Shown here piece after piece: positions 8,119-16,797 of a DNA stretch of 64,000 nt. The position numbers and the translations under genes are program-made. The notes under the pieces were generated by a model. The model ran no database searches, was not told the origin of the DNA, and was given only the letters and a program-made list of their open reading frames with translations. The stretch lies in the NCBI GenBank assembly GCA_013415695.1, contig JAAEEP010000002.1, positions 86,110 through 150,109 of the forward strand, given 5' to 3'. This DNA comes from Methanomassiliicoccales archaeon. GTDB lineage: Archaea; Thermoplasmatota; Thermoplasmata; Methanomassiliicoccales; JAAEEP01. Numbering within the stretch: position 1 is the first letter of the stretch; each line of letters starts with the position of its first letter.

Positions 8119-9494
8119 TGAGAGATATTCTTCATGAAGCGCTAGAACGGATGACCGAAAACGGCGCAGAATTCTGTGATGCCAGGTTCCAGCAGCTAAG
8201 CATGCTTTCGGTGAAGGTGGTGGATGGCGGTGTCCGGTCCATCAAGAACGATTCAATGAGCGGGGTGTGCTTCCGCTCCAGGATAGGAGGATCGTGGGGA
8301 TACTCTTCCACGGTCTCCTTGGACAAGGAATCGCTCCTCGAAGCATGTCTGGAGGCTCCCAGGAACGCTAATAGAGGAACAGCTCCCGGTGATCCACTAC
8401 CCGAATACAGGTTCGACACCGGAACGGTGAAGGCCAAGGTGAGGTACTATCCCGCAGATATAGCACTAGAGGAGAAGCTGGCCGATCTGATGGAACTCGA
8501 CAAGGCACAGAGGATCGAGGCCAGGATAGTGAACACCAATTCGGAGTACGACGAGGGATTGAAGCGGAATATACTCATCAATTCCATGGGAGCAGACCTC
8601 GAGTGGGAGGAGATCCGGACAAGGGTAACTGCCATGACCGTCGCATCCGACGGGGACAGGACCGAGTTCTACTACGATGCCCACGGTGGAACCAAGGGTT
8701 ACGAGCTCGTGAAAGAGCTGGACCTGAACGAGATCGGCGATAAATGCGCAAGGGAGGCCATAGCCATGCTATTGGCCAAGAAGCCCCCTTCGGGCCTCTT
8801 GACCTGCATCAGCGATCCAGGAATTACTGGAACTCTGGCCCACGAGGTGATCGGTCACGCCGCGGAAGCGGACGAAGTGGTAAAGAACAGGTCCTTCCTA
8901 ACCGGAGTCGTTGGAGAAAGGGTGGCTTCAGATCTAATCACCATGGTGGACGACGGTACTGTTCCAGGGGCAAGAGGGACTATTCCCTATGACGACGAGG
9001 GAATCAGAGGATCTCGTACAGTACTGATAGAGAATGGAATATACAAGGGGTACATGCACTCGCTGGAGACCGCGGCCATGATGAACGAGGCTCCAACCGG
9101 GAACGGGCGCGCCGAGGATTATTCAAGGAGGGTCTGGGTTAGAATGACCAACACCTACTTCGAGCCTGGAGACTGGACGCTGGAGGAGATGGTGGAGGAT
9201 ATAGATTTTGGCGTGGTCACGGACAAGACCATAAGCGGGATGGAAGATCCGGTGGGAGGCGGATTCGAGGCACAGACCCTAAGAGGCTACCTGATTGAGA
9301 GAGGCAAGATCTCTGGAATGATCAGATCCTTCGCTCTCACCGGGGACGCGCTGGAGATTTTGAAGACCACGGATGCCGTAGGGAAGGATTTCAAGCTTGA
9401 CGGTGGAACCTGCGGGAAGGGAATAGAGGACTGGGCCCCGGTCTCCACAGGGGGAGCATACTGCAGATCCAAGATCATGGTTGGTGGTGGTTGA
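8115..9494 (+). CDS. tldD: TldD family metalloprotease
   Basis: A 459-residue protein. The zinc site HEVIGHAAE (HExxxH type, His at about 242) is clear, and the blocks 'DDEGIRGSRTVLIENGIYKG' and 'GFEAQTLRGYLIERGK' match TldD. With TldE it forms a heterodimeric peptidase that cuts small or unfolded peptides inside a closed chamber. An open frame extends upstream to 8073, but this part lies inside the M24 gene; the ATGATG at 8115-8120, overlapping the preceding stop, is the natural start. It overlaps tldE by a few bases at most. Confidence 0.93.
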   Translation: MMRDILHEALERMTENGAEFCDARFQQLSMLSVKVVDGGVRSIKNDSMSGVCFRSRIGGSWGYSSTVSLDKESLLEACLEAPRNANRGTAPGDPLPEYRFDTGTVKAKVRYYPADIALEEKLADLMELDKAQRIEARIVNTNSEYDEGLKRNILINSMGADLEWEEIRTRVTAMTVASDGDRTEFYYDAHGGTKGYELVKELDLNEIGDKCAREAIAMLLAKKPPSGLLTCISDPGITGTLAHEVIGHAAEADEVVKNRSFLTGVVGERVASDLITMVDDGTVPGARGTIPYDDEGIRGSRTVLIENGIYKGYMHSLETAAMMNEAPTGNGRAEDYSRRVWVRMTNTYFEPGDWTLEEMVEDIDFGVVTDKTISGMEDPVGGGFEAQTLRGYLIERGKISGMIRSFALTGDALEILKTTDAVGKDFKLDGGTCGKGIEDWAPVSTGGAYCRSKIMVGGG

Positions 9495-10857
9495 ATTGTA
9501 TCTCAATGACGTGGTAGAAAAGGCTCTCAGGAAGGCACTTTTAGAGGGAGCAGAGCAGGCAGAAGTGTTTACCGTTAAGAGCAGAACTCTTTCTCTGTAC
9601 ATTGAGGATTCCAAGGTGAAGAACCTGGAGGAGAAGTTCGATGTTGGCATCTCGGTAAGAGTTGCTGATGGCAAGAAGCTGGGGGAGGCTTCCTCGACTA
9701 TAGCCTCACCTGAGCAGGTTGATGTGTGTACCGATTCAGCGATCAAAGCGGCCAGGGTTTCAGAGCCCGATGCCTTCTTCCAGGGGTTTGGCCTAGGCGG
9801 TGAGGCCGTGATCAGTAGGCCTCATGTGTGGGATGAGGAGGTTGCCAACCTCGACACCAAGAAGCTATCATCGAAAGGGGTAGAGATTGTCGACGCTTGC
9901 ATTGGAGTTGGCGATGTCAAGATCCCAAGAGGTCTTATCCGGACTGCCAGTATCGAGACCGAGATAGGGAACTCCAACGGTATGAGCACTACTCACAGGA
10001 GCACGATGGTCTATCTCCACTTCACATCCATGACATCATCCGGTGTTGCGGGCGAGGGGGAAGAGTCGTTCTTCTCGACAAAACTGGATATGGACACCTC
10101 TGCGATAGGGACCTCTCTTGCCCAGGGAGCTATGAATTCCGCCAGGGCTGTTACCTTTAAAGGAAGGAGCGAAGTCCCCGTCTTCATTCAGGCAGCCTCC
10201 CTTGCTGAGATGTTCAAGACCTCGGTCGGTTTCTCCATCGACTCGGAGAATGTCAACAGGATGAGGAGCGCCTGGGTTGGGAAGATGGGAAACGAAGTAG
10301 CTTCCCCAAGCATCTCGATCGTGGACGACCCCACTGATCCCAGGGGCATCCTATGCACTACGCACGACGATGAGGGTACCCCAACGTGCAAGAGAAACAT
10401 CGTTGAAGATGGGGTATTGAAGTCAATACTGTTCGACGGATACAACGCCTCGATGGCTGGAGTAAGATCCACAGGGAACGGGCTCAGGAGAACTGAACGA
10501 GATTCACAGAGCCTCTACCAGTTACCCGTGCATGTGTCCCCTATCAACATGGTAGTTCAGCCTGGATCCAAGGATAGGGATGAACTCATATCCACATTCG
10601 ATAGGGCGGTACTTATCGAGAGGTTCGCCTGGCCTCAGGTGAATCCCATAACCGGAGCGATCGGTCTTGAAGTCAGATGTGCCCACATCATGGAAAGAGG
10701 AGAGATCGTCGAGACGGTGAAGCACGCGCTGCTTACTGGCAACTTCTACGAATCTCTCAAGAAAGTTGTTGGGATAGCCAATGATCAGAAGGTCCAGGGA
10801 TCCTGGATAGTTCCCACAATAGGGTTCGATGGCATGGAGCTTGTGGGGAACCCCTAG
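9481..10857 (+). CDS. pmbA: TldE/PmbA family protein, partner of TldD
   Basis: A 458-residue protein related to TldD but without its HExxxH zinc site, as expected for the TldE subunit that shapes the active heterodimer. Recognisable blocks are 'DDPTDPRGILCTTHDDEGTP', 'FDGYNASMAGVRSTGNG' and the C-terminal 'KVQGSWIVPTIGFDGM'. The start is uncertain: TTG 9481 and GTG 9484 both lie within the end of tldD, while TTG 9496 just after the tldD stop has a GGTGGTGG stretch at a good distance. The helix 'LNDVVEKALRKALLEG' that opens the family begins after all three. Confidence 0.9.
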   Translation: MVVVELYLNDVVEKALRKALLEGAEQAEVFTVKSRTLSLYIEDSKVKNLEEKFDVGISVRVADGKKLGEASSTIASPEQVDVCTDSAIKAARVSEPDAFFQGFGLGGEAVISRPHVWDEEVANLDTKKLSSKGVEIVDACIGVGDVKIPRGLIRTASIETEIGNSNGMSTTHRSTMVYLHFTSMTSSGVAGEGEESFFSTKLDMDTSAIGTSLAQGAMNSARAVTFKGRSEVPVFIQAASLAEMFKTSVGFSIDSENVNRMRSAWVGKMGNEVASPSISIVDDPTDPRGILCTTHDDEGTPTCKRNIVEDGVLKSILFDGYNASMAGVRSTGNGLRRTERDSQSLYQLPVHVSPINMVVQPGSKDRDELISTFDRAVLIERFAWPQVNPITGAIGLEVRCAHIMERGEIVETVKHALLTGNFYESLKKVVGIANDQKVQGSWIVPTIGFDGMELVGNP

Positions 10858-10873
10858 ATCTCGAAAGAAGTGA

Positions 10874-11242
10874 TCATCCTTTGACCAGGCTGACCCTGGT
10901 CCTATCTCCTATTTTTTTCAGGACTTTAGCATCTCCCATGACCATTCCCACGGGAGATACATCGCTTACGGCTGTAGGGGCACCGTCGGCACTGACTGGC
11001 GTGGGACCGAAGAAGAAGCAGAGAGCGTTCCCGTTAGGCCAGAATGCCACCTCTCCCACCTTCATTCGGGTCCTGCCGTTCTCGATGGGCATCTCAACGG
11101 GTATCTCGAAGTAGATCTCCTCTCCCCAGACGTTGACGTACGCTTCGAATGGCAGAGCAAGCCATATGGCGTTGGCGGTATCCGAGTCGTTCAGCTCTAT
11201 CTCGAACAGCTGATCCGGAGTCCTCATAACCATTTTCTTCAT
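10874..11242 (-). CDS. Cyclophilin-like fold protein (DUF369/TM1367 type)
   Basis: A 122-residue single-domain protein of the small archaeal/bacterial family with a cyclophilin-like barrel. Typical blocks are 'TANAIWLALPFEAYVNVWGEEIYFEIP', here split by loops, and 'VGEVAFWPNGNALCFFFGPTP'. No prolyl isomerase activity has been clearly shown for this family, so the role stays open. A GGAGGAGAT ribosome binding site precedes the start by a few bases. It is convergent with tldE, 16 bases away, and is downstream of ilvC on the same strand but separated by 78 bases of AT-rich DNA that includes a possible promoter. Confidence 0.75.
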   Translation of the reverse strand: MKKMVMRTPDQLFEIELNDSDTANAIWLALPFEAYVNVWGEEIYFEIPVEMPIENGRTRMKVGEVAFWPNGNALCFFFGPTPVSADGAPTAVSDVSPVGMVMGDAKVLKKIGDRTRVSLVKG

Positions 11243-11320
11243 GACATCTCCTCCATTGAAAATATGATTATAGGCTATATGAATAAGGATTGAGAGGTAA
11301 ATGGTTTAGGAGGGAGTTGA

Positions 11321-12319
11321 TTACTCCTTCGGATCGCCCATCTCGAAGAGTGTGCGCAGCTCTCTGCCAACTACCTCGATCTGGCGGTCGTACTCTTCCT
11401 GGTACATCCCCTTCATCCGCTTGATCCCGGTCTTCCAGTCCGCTATCCACTCGTCCGAGAACTTGCCGGAAAGGATGTTGTCCAGCATCTCCTGCATGCC
11501 CTTCTTCACCCTCTCATCGATGATCATGCCCCTCTGGGACAGGCCACCGAACTCCGCGGTATTGGAAACGTTGTCCCACATGCCGGTAAGACCTCCAGCG
11601 TAGATGAGGTCAACGATGAGCTTCAGCTCGTTGAGGACCTCGAAGTATGCGATCTCGGGCTGGTATCCGTTCTCGACAAGCACTTCGAAACCAGCTATTA
11701 TGAGTCCGGTAACGCCGCCGCACAGCACAGCCTGCTCACCGAAGAGATCGGAGGTGACCTCCTCGTGGAATGTTGTCTCAAGCACCCCGGGCTTGGTGGC
11801 GCCGATCCCCTTCGCGATGGCCAGGGCCACTTCCTTAGCTTGACCAGATACGTCCCTCTCGACCGCGATGAGCGCGGGAACGCCGAATCCCTGAAGGAAG
11901 ACTTCCCTCTCTCTCTTTCCCGGTGACTTAGGGGCCATCATGATGACGTCCACACCCTCAGGAGGCACAATCTGATTGTAGATGATGCTGAATCCGTGAG
12001 CGAAGTCCAGTGTGCAACCAGGCTTGAGGTAGGGTTCGATCTGTTCATCGTACACGATCTTCTGAACCTCGTCAGGAACCAGGATCATTACGATATCCGC
12101 GCCATTCACCGCGTCGGGTATCTCGGCAACGGTCATTCCTTCCTCTTGGGCTTTCTTCCAGGAAGCTCCATCCTTCCTAACGCCAACAACCACATCGCAA
12201 CCACTGTCCCTGAGGCATAGGGACTGGGCCCTGCCCTGGCTGCCATAACCAATCACTGCGATCTTCTTGCCGTCCAGGACCGAAAGGTCAACGTCGGCCT
12301 CATGATACACTTTTACCAT
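11321..12319 (-). CDS. ilvC: Ketol-acid reductoisomerase
   Basis: A 332-residue class I enzyme of valine, leucine and isoleucine synthesis, which rearranges and reduces acetolactate using NAD(P)H. The N-terminal cofactor loop is GYGSQGRAQ (24-32), and the following 'GVRKDGASWKKAQ' carries the residues that set NADPH preference. The knotted C-terminal domain has the Mg2+-binding 'DLFGEQAVLCGG' and 'EVLNELKLIVDL' blocks. It follows ilvB-ilvN on the same strand after 74 bases and has its own TATA box, so it can be transcribed alone or with them. Confidence 0.96.
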   Translation of the reverse strand: MVKVYHEADVDLSVLDGKKIAVIGYGSQGRAQSLCLRDSGCDVVVGVRKDGASWKKAQEEGMTVAEIPDAVNGADIVMILVPDEVQKIVYDEQIEPYLKPGCTLDFAHGFSIIYNQIVPPEGVDVIMMAPKSPGKREREVFLQGFGVPALIAVERDVSGQAKEVALAIAKGIGATKPGVLETTFHEEVTSDLFGEQAVLCGGVTGLIIAGFEVLVENGYQPEIAYFEVLNELKLIVDLIYAGGLTGMWDNVSNTAEFGGLSQRGMIIDERVKKGMQEMLDNILSGKFSDEWIADWKTGIKRMKGMYQEEYDRQIEVVGRELRTLFEMGDPKE

Positions 12320-12362
12320 ACTCTCACCTTTAAATTGAACCTTATTCCGCTAAAGACAGATG

Positions 12363-12371
12363 CGTATAAAG
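12363..12371 (-). promoter_or_regulatory. TATA box of ilvC
   Basis: CTTTATACG on the minus strand, about 48 nt before the ilvC ATG, predicts a leader of roughly 20 nt. It is flanked by a short inverted repeat (ATGCG...CGCAT around 12360-12382) that could bind a regulator; that part is weak. Confidence 0.4.
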
Positions 12372-12393
12372 AATATTCGCATTCCGCGGTCCC

Positions 12394-12714
12394 CTAGAAG
12401 GACAGCGAGCCTTTCTCCTTAGCGCTCTTAATGATATCGAAGGTATGCCCATTCTGGGGAACCGCCTCCCAATTACAGACCACTCGCTCGTTCAGGTACT
12501 CTGCCGAAAGCACGTCTGGTATAGCCTTCAAGGCGTAGAGGGTCTTCCCCTTTCCGGGAAGGTTGGTAATTCCCAGCAACATGATCATCTTACCCTCTTT
12601 CTTCCCTATGATGGCCGTCTCGACCATGATCTTTCGCCGCACCAGCTCGATGAACACCCTCTGACACAGACCCTGCGAATCCCTACCTACCACTTGGACG
12701 ATTTCCATTTGCAT
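12394..12714 (-). CDS. ilvN: Acetolactate synthase small subunit, single ACT domain
   Basis: A 106-residue protein made of one ACT domain ('VQVVGRDSQGLCQRVFIELVRRKI') plus a short tail. It lacks the second domain of the usual 160-residue IlvH, so it resembles the short IlvN form. It should bind valine or another branched amino acid and adjust the large subunit. It overlaps ilvB by 28 bases, supporting coupled synthesis of the two subunits. The first ACT strand differs from the standard Gly-rich pattern, so regulation by valine is not certain. Confidence 0.8.
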   Translation of the reverse strand: MQMEIVQVVGRDSQGLCQRVFIELVRRKIMVETAIIGKKEGKMIMLLGITNLPGKGKTLYALKAIPDVLSAEYLNERVVCNWEAVPQNGHTFDIIKSAKEKGSLSF

Positions 12715-14366
12715 CTCCCCTGTATTACCTGATCGGCTCCCGCTCCTGCGGGTACCATCGGGAGGACATCTTCCTCTGGATCCGTTATGACATCAACCAT
12801 GAACGGGACGTCGGATTTTAACCCTCTTTCCAGCGCTTCTCTCAATTCAGAGGGTCTTTCGACTCTGACCCCCTCGGCACCGTACCCCTCTGCCAGCTTC
12901 ACGAAATCTGGGTTATCCCTGAGCTCGGTGCCTGAGTAGCGCTTATCCTTGAAGAGCTTCTGCCACTGCTTAACCATGCCGAGCCAGCCATTGTTCATTA
13001 CCACGACCATCACTGGCAGGTCCTCGGAAACAGCGGTGGCGAATTCCTGGATTACCATCTGGATGCTGCCATCGCCAGCGATATCCAACACCGGTCGGTC
13101 CGGGTATGCGACCTTGACACCCAGCGCAGCTGGGAAGCCGAATCCCATGGTCCCAAACCCTCCGGATGAGATGAACTGTCTGGGGCTCTTGACCCTGAAG
13201 AGATGAGCGGCCCACATCTGGTTCTGACCGACCTCCGTGGTGACCATCGCATTCTCTGGTACGAGTTCGTTGAGTTCATGCATGATCTTCTGGGGTTTAA
13301 CAGGCATCTCCCCCAGGTCTATGTTACAGTCACAGAACTCCCTCATCTCCGTAATCCTCTGTGACCAGGGCGTATCGCCCCTGGAAGCTCCAAGACCCTG
13401 AATTATCGCGTTAAGAGCTTTCTTAGCATCTCCCACAAGCCTGACCTCTGTCTGGGGGCTCTTTCCCGCCTCGCCGGGATCGATATCCACGTGCACTATC
13501 TTCGTCTCGCTCGGAAGGTCGTTCTTGCCCGTGCTCCGGTCTGAGAATCTTGTGCCCACGGCTAGGAGAACATCGCACTCCATGTAAGCCCGTCTTGGAC
13601 ACGCTCTTCCATGCATGCCTATCAACCCCAGAGCCAGCGGGTGAGTCTCAGGAACAACGCTCTTTCCCATTAGCGTGGTTGTTATTGGGGCCATTAGTGT
13701 CTCGGCCAGCTTCACGATCTCCTGATGTGCCCCTGCCCATACACATCCGCCACCGACCATGATGAGAGGGCGCTCAGCGTTCTTCAGAAGCTTGATTGCC
13801 TGAGGCAGTTCTGAAAGATCCTCGGGATGAGGGTCTACTGGGTACTTCATCCTCATGAGTTCGTCTGGCACTTCTCCTAGCATGGCGTCCATGGGGAGGT
13901 CGATGTGAACGGGTCCGTAACGTCCCGTGGTGGCTATGGCCATCCCTCTGATGACCGCTTCTGGAAGATCGCAAGGATCAAGGATCCTGTAGTTGTGCTT
14001 TGTAACCGGCATCATGAGGCTGAAGGAGTCCCCCTCCTGGAAGGCCTGGTGGCCGATCACAGGGGTCCTGACTTGGCCAGTAATGGCCAATATTGGTGAC
14101 GAATCGACGAAGGCCGTTGCAACCCCCGTAACGAGGTTGGTTGCCCCAGGCCCTGAGGTGGACATACACACCCCGATCCTTCCCGTGGCCCTGGCGTACC
14201 CATCGGCCATGTGGGCCGCACACTGCTCGTGTCGGACCAGCACGTGGCGTATGTTCGAGTCCAGGAGATCATCGTAGATGGGCATGGTGGTGCCCCCTGG
14301 GATGCCGAACATGACATCGACGCCTTGTTGTTCCAGAAGCTCTAGAAGCGCCTTACTACCTCTCAT
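12687..14366 (-). CDS. ilvB: Acetolactate synthase large subunit
   Basis: A 559-residue ThDP enzyme, the first shared step of branched-chain amino acid synthesis. The N-terminal domain has 'GVDVMFGIPGG' and the catalytic Glu in 'VRHEQCAAHMADGYAR'; the C-terminal domain has the ThDP-Mg2+ motif GDGS...(N)NGWLGM. The open frame reaches 14462, but similarity begins at the ATG at 14366 ('MRGSKALLELLEQQGV'), which I take as the start. A perfect 10-bp inverted repeat lies 33-59 nt before this ATG, in the presumed leader. Confidence 0.94.
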   Translation of the reverse strand: MRGSKALLELLEQQGVDVMFGIPGGTTMPIYDDLLDSNIRHVLVRHEQCAAHMADGYARATGRIGVCMSTSGPGATNLVTGVATAFVDSSPILAITGQVRTPVIGHQAFQEGDSFSLMMPVTKHNYRILDPCDLPEAVIRGMAIATTGRYGPVHIDLPMDAMLGEVPDELMRMKYPVDPHPEDLSELPQAIKLLKNAERPLIMVGGGCVWAGAHQEIVKLAETLMAPITTTLMGKSVVPETHPLALGLIGMHGRACPRRAYMECDVLLAVGTRFSDRSTGKNDLPSETKIVHVDIDPGEAGKSPQTEVRLVGDAKKALNAIIQGLGASRGDTPWSQRITEMREFCDCNIDLGEMPVKPQKIMHELNELVPENAMVTTEVGQNQMWAAHLFRVKSPRQFISSGGFGTMGFGFPAALGVKVAYPDRPVLDIAGDGSIQMVIQEFATAVSEDLPVMVVVMNNGWLGMVKQWQKLFKDKRYSGTELRDNPDFVKLAEGYGAEGVRVERPSELREALERGLKSDVPFMVDVITDPEEDVLPMVPAGAGADQVIQGRCKWKSSKW

Positions 14367-14398
14367 AGAGTATCCACTCCGCAAACCAACAATTCCTT

Positions 14399-14425
14399 GA
14401 GGACATCCAGAAAAGGGATGTCCTC
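14399..14425. repeat. Perfect inverted repeat in the ilvB leader
   Basis: GAGGACATCC (14399-14408) and its exact reverse complement GGATGTCCTC (14416-14425) are separated by 7 bases. The element lies between the presumed TATA box at 14521-14530 and the ilvB start. No T-run follows on the transcript, so it is not a simple terminator. It may be an operator for a dimeric regulator or an RNA hairpin. Confidence 0.65.
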
Positions 14426-14520
14426 TATCTAATGATAATCCCCACTCTGCGAATAACAGCAATGATGGGCGTTTCCCTCAGAATGGGTTGCTTAGACACG
14501 ATTCTCGAAATCTTACCCAT

Positions 14521-14530
14521 CGTATATAAC
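14521..14530 (-). promoter_or_regulatory. Probable TATA box of the ilvB-ilvN operon
   Basis: GTTATATACG read on the minus strand. It would start a transcript near 14497 with a leader of about 130 nt that includes the inverted repeat. Other AT-rich stretches nearby could serve instead. Confidence 0.4.
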
Positions 14531-14634
14531 ATTTCCTCAAATTGTCGAACTTGAAGAATTCGATCTTTTCCCATGTTATTAGATAATGATTCCATGGAAA
14601 GTTATTTCGATTGGTCCTCACCTTCTACCCATGA

Positions 14635-15627
14635 ATGAGCATCATCTTCCATCCACGATTTCTCGACCATCAGCAGTGGGAGAGTCATCCGGAATCTCCA
14701 TTAAGGCTGGTAAGGGCGGTGGACAAGATGATGGAGCTATGGGTATGGAACAACGTCGTGTTTCCACAACCAGCGACCAAGGAGGATCTCCTGCTGGTCC
14801 ATACAGATAGGCTGGTGTCCAGTGTGGCCAATTCAAGAGAATGCTATCTTGATCCAGACACCTTCGTCCACGAGGAGACCTATGGGATTGCCCTTTTAGC
14901 CGCAGGAGGAACCATCGAGGCTGCCCGTAGGGCGAAAGAGGAGGAAACACCGTCGGTCGCTCTGGTAAGGCCCCCTGGCCATCATGCAGGGGCCGATTTT
15001 CTGGGCGGATTCTGCTATTTCAACAACGCCGCCATCGCCGTCAAGAAGCTGGGAATAAGAGCAGCCATCGTTGATATCGACGTTCATCATGGCAATGGCA
15101 CGCAGAGCATCTTCTGGGATGATGATGACGTTCTCTACATCTCGACTCACCAGTACGGCATATACCCGGGTACGGGAGCAGCTGAGGAAGTGGGTGAGGG
15201 TGCTGGTGAAGGGTTCACAGTGAACATCCCGTTCGACGGAGGGGCGGGGGATGCATCCTTCATGATGGCCTTTGATCGAATCGTGAAACCCGTTGTTGAG
15301 CAGTTCAAACCCCAGATGGTCATCATCGATATTGGCGTAGACGCCCATTACATGGACCCACTAGCATCCCTATCACTGTCATCACCCGGATACCTCGAGC
15401 TGTGCAAGAGGCTGATGACAATACCAGCGGATTATGGCGCCACATTCGTGTTGGAGGGAGGTTATCACCTTGATTCGACCGCGGAGGTGATCGGTGGTCT
15501 GGTAGCCATGTGTCAGGGAGTTCCCGCCAGGATGAAGTACTATCAGAACATGGATAACGAGTTGTGTGGTCTTCCCAACATCGAGCGGGTCGTTTCAATC
15601 CAGAAGGATTACTGGGACATAGAATGA
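14635..15627 (+). CDS. Histone deacetylase / acetylpolyamine amidohydrolase family hydrolase
   Basis: A 330-residue zinc hydrolase with the arginase-deacetylase fold. The blocks 'VRPPGHHAG' (general-base His pair), 'DIDVHHGNGTQ' (Asp and His zinc ligands) and 'GVDAHYMDPLA' (third ligand Asp) are intact, as is 'LEGGYHLDSTAEV' near the end. The family removes acetyl groups from lysine side chains, polyamines or acetoin-like compounds; the archaeal substrate here cannot be told. Archaeal histone-like or Alba proteins are possible targets but none is encoded nearby. Length is normal. Confidence 0.85.
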   Translation: MSIIFHPRFLDHQQWESHPESPLRLVRAVDKMMELWVWNNVVFPQPATKEDLLLVHTDRLVSSVANSRECYLDPDTFVHEETYGIALLAAGGTIEAARRAKEEETPSVALVRPPGHHAGADFLGGFCYFNNAAIAVKKLGIRAAIVDIDVHHGNGTQSIFWDDDDVLYISTHQYGIYPGTGAAEEVGEGAGEGFTVNIPFDGGAGDASFMMAFDRIVKPVVEQFKPQMVIIDIGVDAHYMDPLASLSLSSPGYLELCKRLMTIPADYGATFVLEGGYHLDSTAEVIGGLVAMCQGVPARMKYYQNMDNELCGLPNIERVVSIQKDYWDIE

Positions 15628-15733
15628 TTGAGGGATGCCCTGAAATATACCGTATGCCTTCTCAATTCCGAGCGGTAGGGGACCGCAAGGAAAATAATGA
15701 CAAACCCATATCCCCTATGACGGAGGTATCAGG

Positions 15734-16750
15734 ATGAAGGTCAGGGTCGGCATCAACGGATATGGTACCATCGGCAAGAGGACCGCCTACGCCATCATGA
15801 ATCAGGATGACATGGAGATCGTGGGGGTCACCAAACGGAGACCATCTTACGAGGCCAGATTGGCAGTCAAACAGGGTCTGCCTCTCTATGTCACCAATGC
15901 GGAGGACATTGAGGTTTTCGAGAAGGAGGAAATCCCGGTGACCGGGACCCTCAAGGAGCTGTCGGAAAAAGCCGATATCATCGTGGACTGCACCCCAGGC
16001 GGGGTTGGAGCAACCTGGAAGGAGCTCTATGACCAATCCGGGGTGAAAGCCATATTCCAGGGCGGTGAGGAACATTCCCTCGCAGGCGTTTCCTTCAACT
16101 CTTTTGCCAACTACCACGAGTCTTGGGGGGCAAGGTACTCAAGGGTGGTCTCCTGCAATACAACCGGACTGATCAGGACCCTTTACCCATTGGACCGTGT
16201 TTTCGGGGTGGAGAGGGTCTTCGCATCATTGGTCAGGAGGGGGGCCGATCCCGGCGACAGGAAGGGCGCACCTCTGAACGCGGTTGAACCCTCATTGAAG
16301 CTACCCACTCATCACGGGCCAGATGTACAGACGATCCTGCCTTGGCTCAATATTCACACCATGGCCGTCAAGACGCCGACAACCATGATGCATATCCACT
16401 GCATCACGGCCGATCTAAAGCGAAAGACGAACGAGACGGACGTGTTGTCAGTATGGGATAACGTGCCAAGGATCAAGTTCGTCAGCGGAAAGCACGGGAT
16501 CAAGTCCTCGGCTCAGATCATGGAGTTGGCCAGGGACCTCAATAGGCCCAGAGGGGACTTCATGGAGATAATCGTCTGGTCAGATGGTATCAAGGTGGAG
16601 GATAAGACGCTGTATTACTACCAGGCAGTCCACCAGGAGAGCGACGTTGTCCCGGAGATCATTGATTGCATACGGTCGATGATGAAGCTCGAGGAGGATC
16701 CGATCAAGTCCATCAGGAAGACAGATCGCAGCATGGGAATCGGGAAGTGA
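15734..16750 (+). CDS. gap: Glyceraldehyde-3-phosphate dehydrogenase, archaeal class II
   Basis: A 338-residue enzyme of the archaeal type. The Rossmann motif is GINGYGTIGKR (7-17), and the catalytic Cys lies in 'VVSCNTTGLIR' (about 140). The blocks 'VRRGADPGDRKGAPLNA' and 'TMMHIHCITADLK' are specific to the archaeal class. It interconverts glyceraldehyde 3-phosphate and 1,3-bisphosphoglycerate with NAD(P)H, most often in gluconeogenesis. A second, unrelated-class GAPDH and pgk follow on the same strand. It is preceded by a GGAGG site about 8 bases before the ATG. Confidence 0.95.
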   Translation: MKVRVGINGYGTIGKRTAYAIMNQDDMEIVGVTKRRPSYEARLAVKQGLPLYVTNAEDIEVFEKEEIPVTGTLKELSEKADIIVDCTPGGVGATWKELYDQSGVKAIFQGGEEHSLAGVSFNSFANYHESWGARYSRVVSCNTTGLIRTLYPLDRVFGVERVFASLVRRGADPGDRKGAPLNAVEPSLKLPTHHGPDVQTILPWLNIHTMAVKTPTTMMHIHCITADLKRKTNETDVLSVWDNVPRIKFVSGKHGIKSSAQIMELARDLNRPRGDFMEIIVWSDGIKVEDKTLYYYQAVHQESDVVPEIIDCIRSMMKLEEDPIKSIRKTDRSMGIGK

Positions 16751-16797
16751 AGCGCAGAAGGATTTTTTAGCTCCTGAGGACGTGCAATATCGATAGT

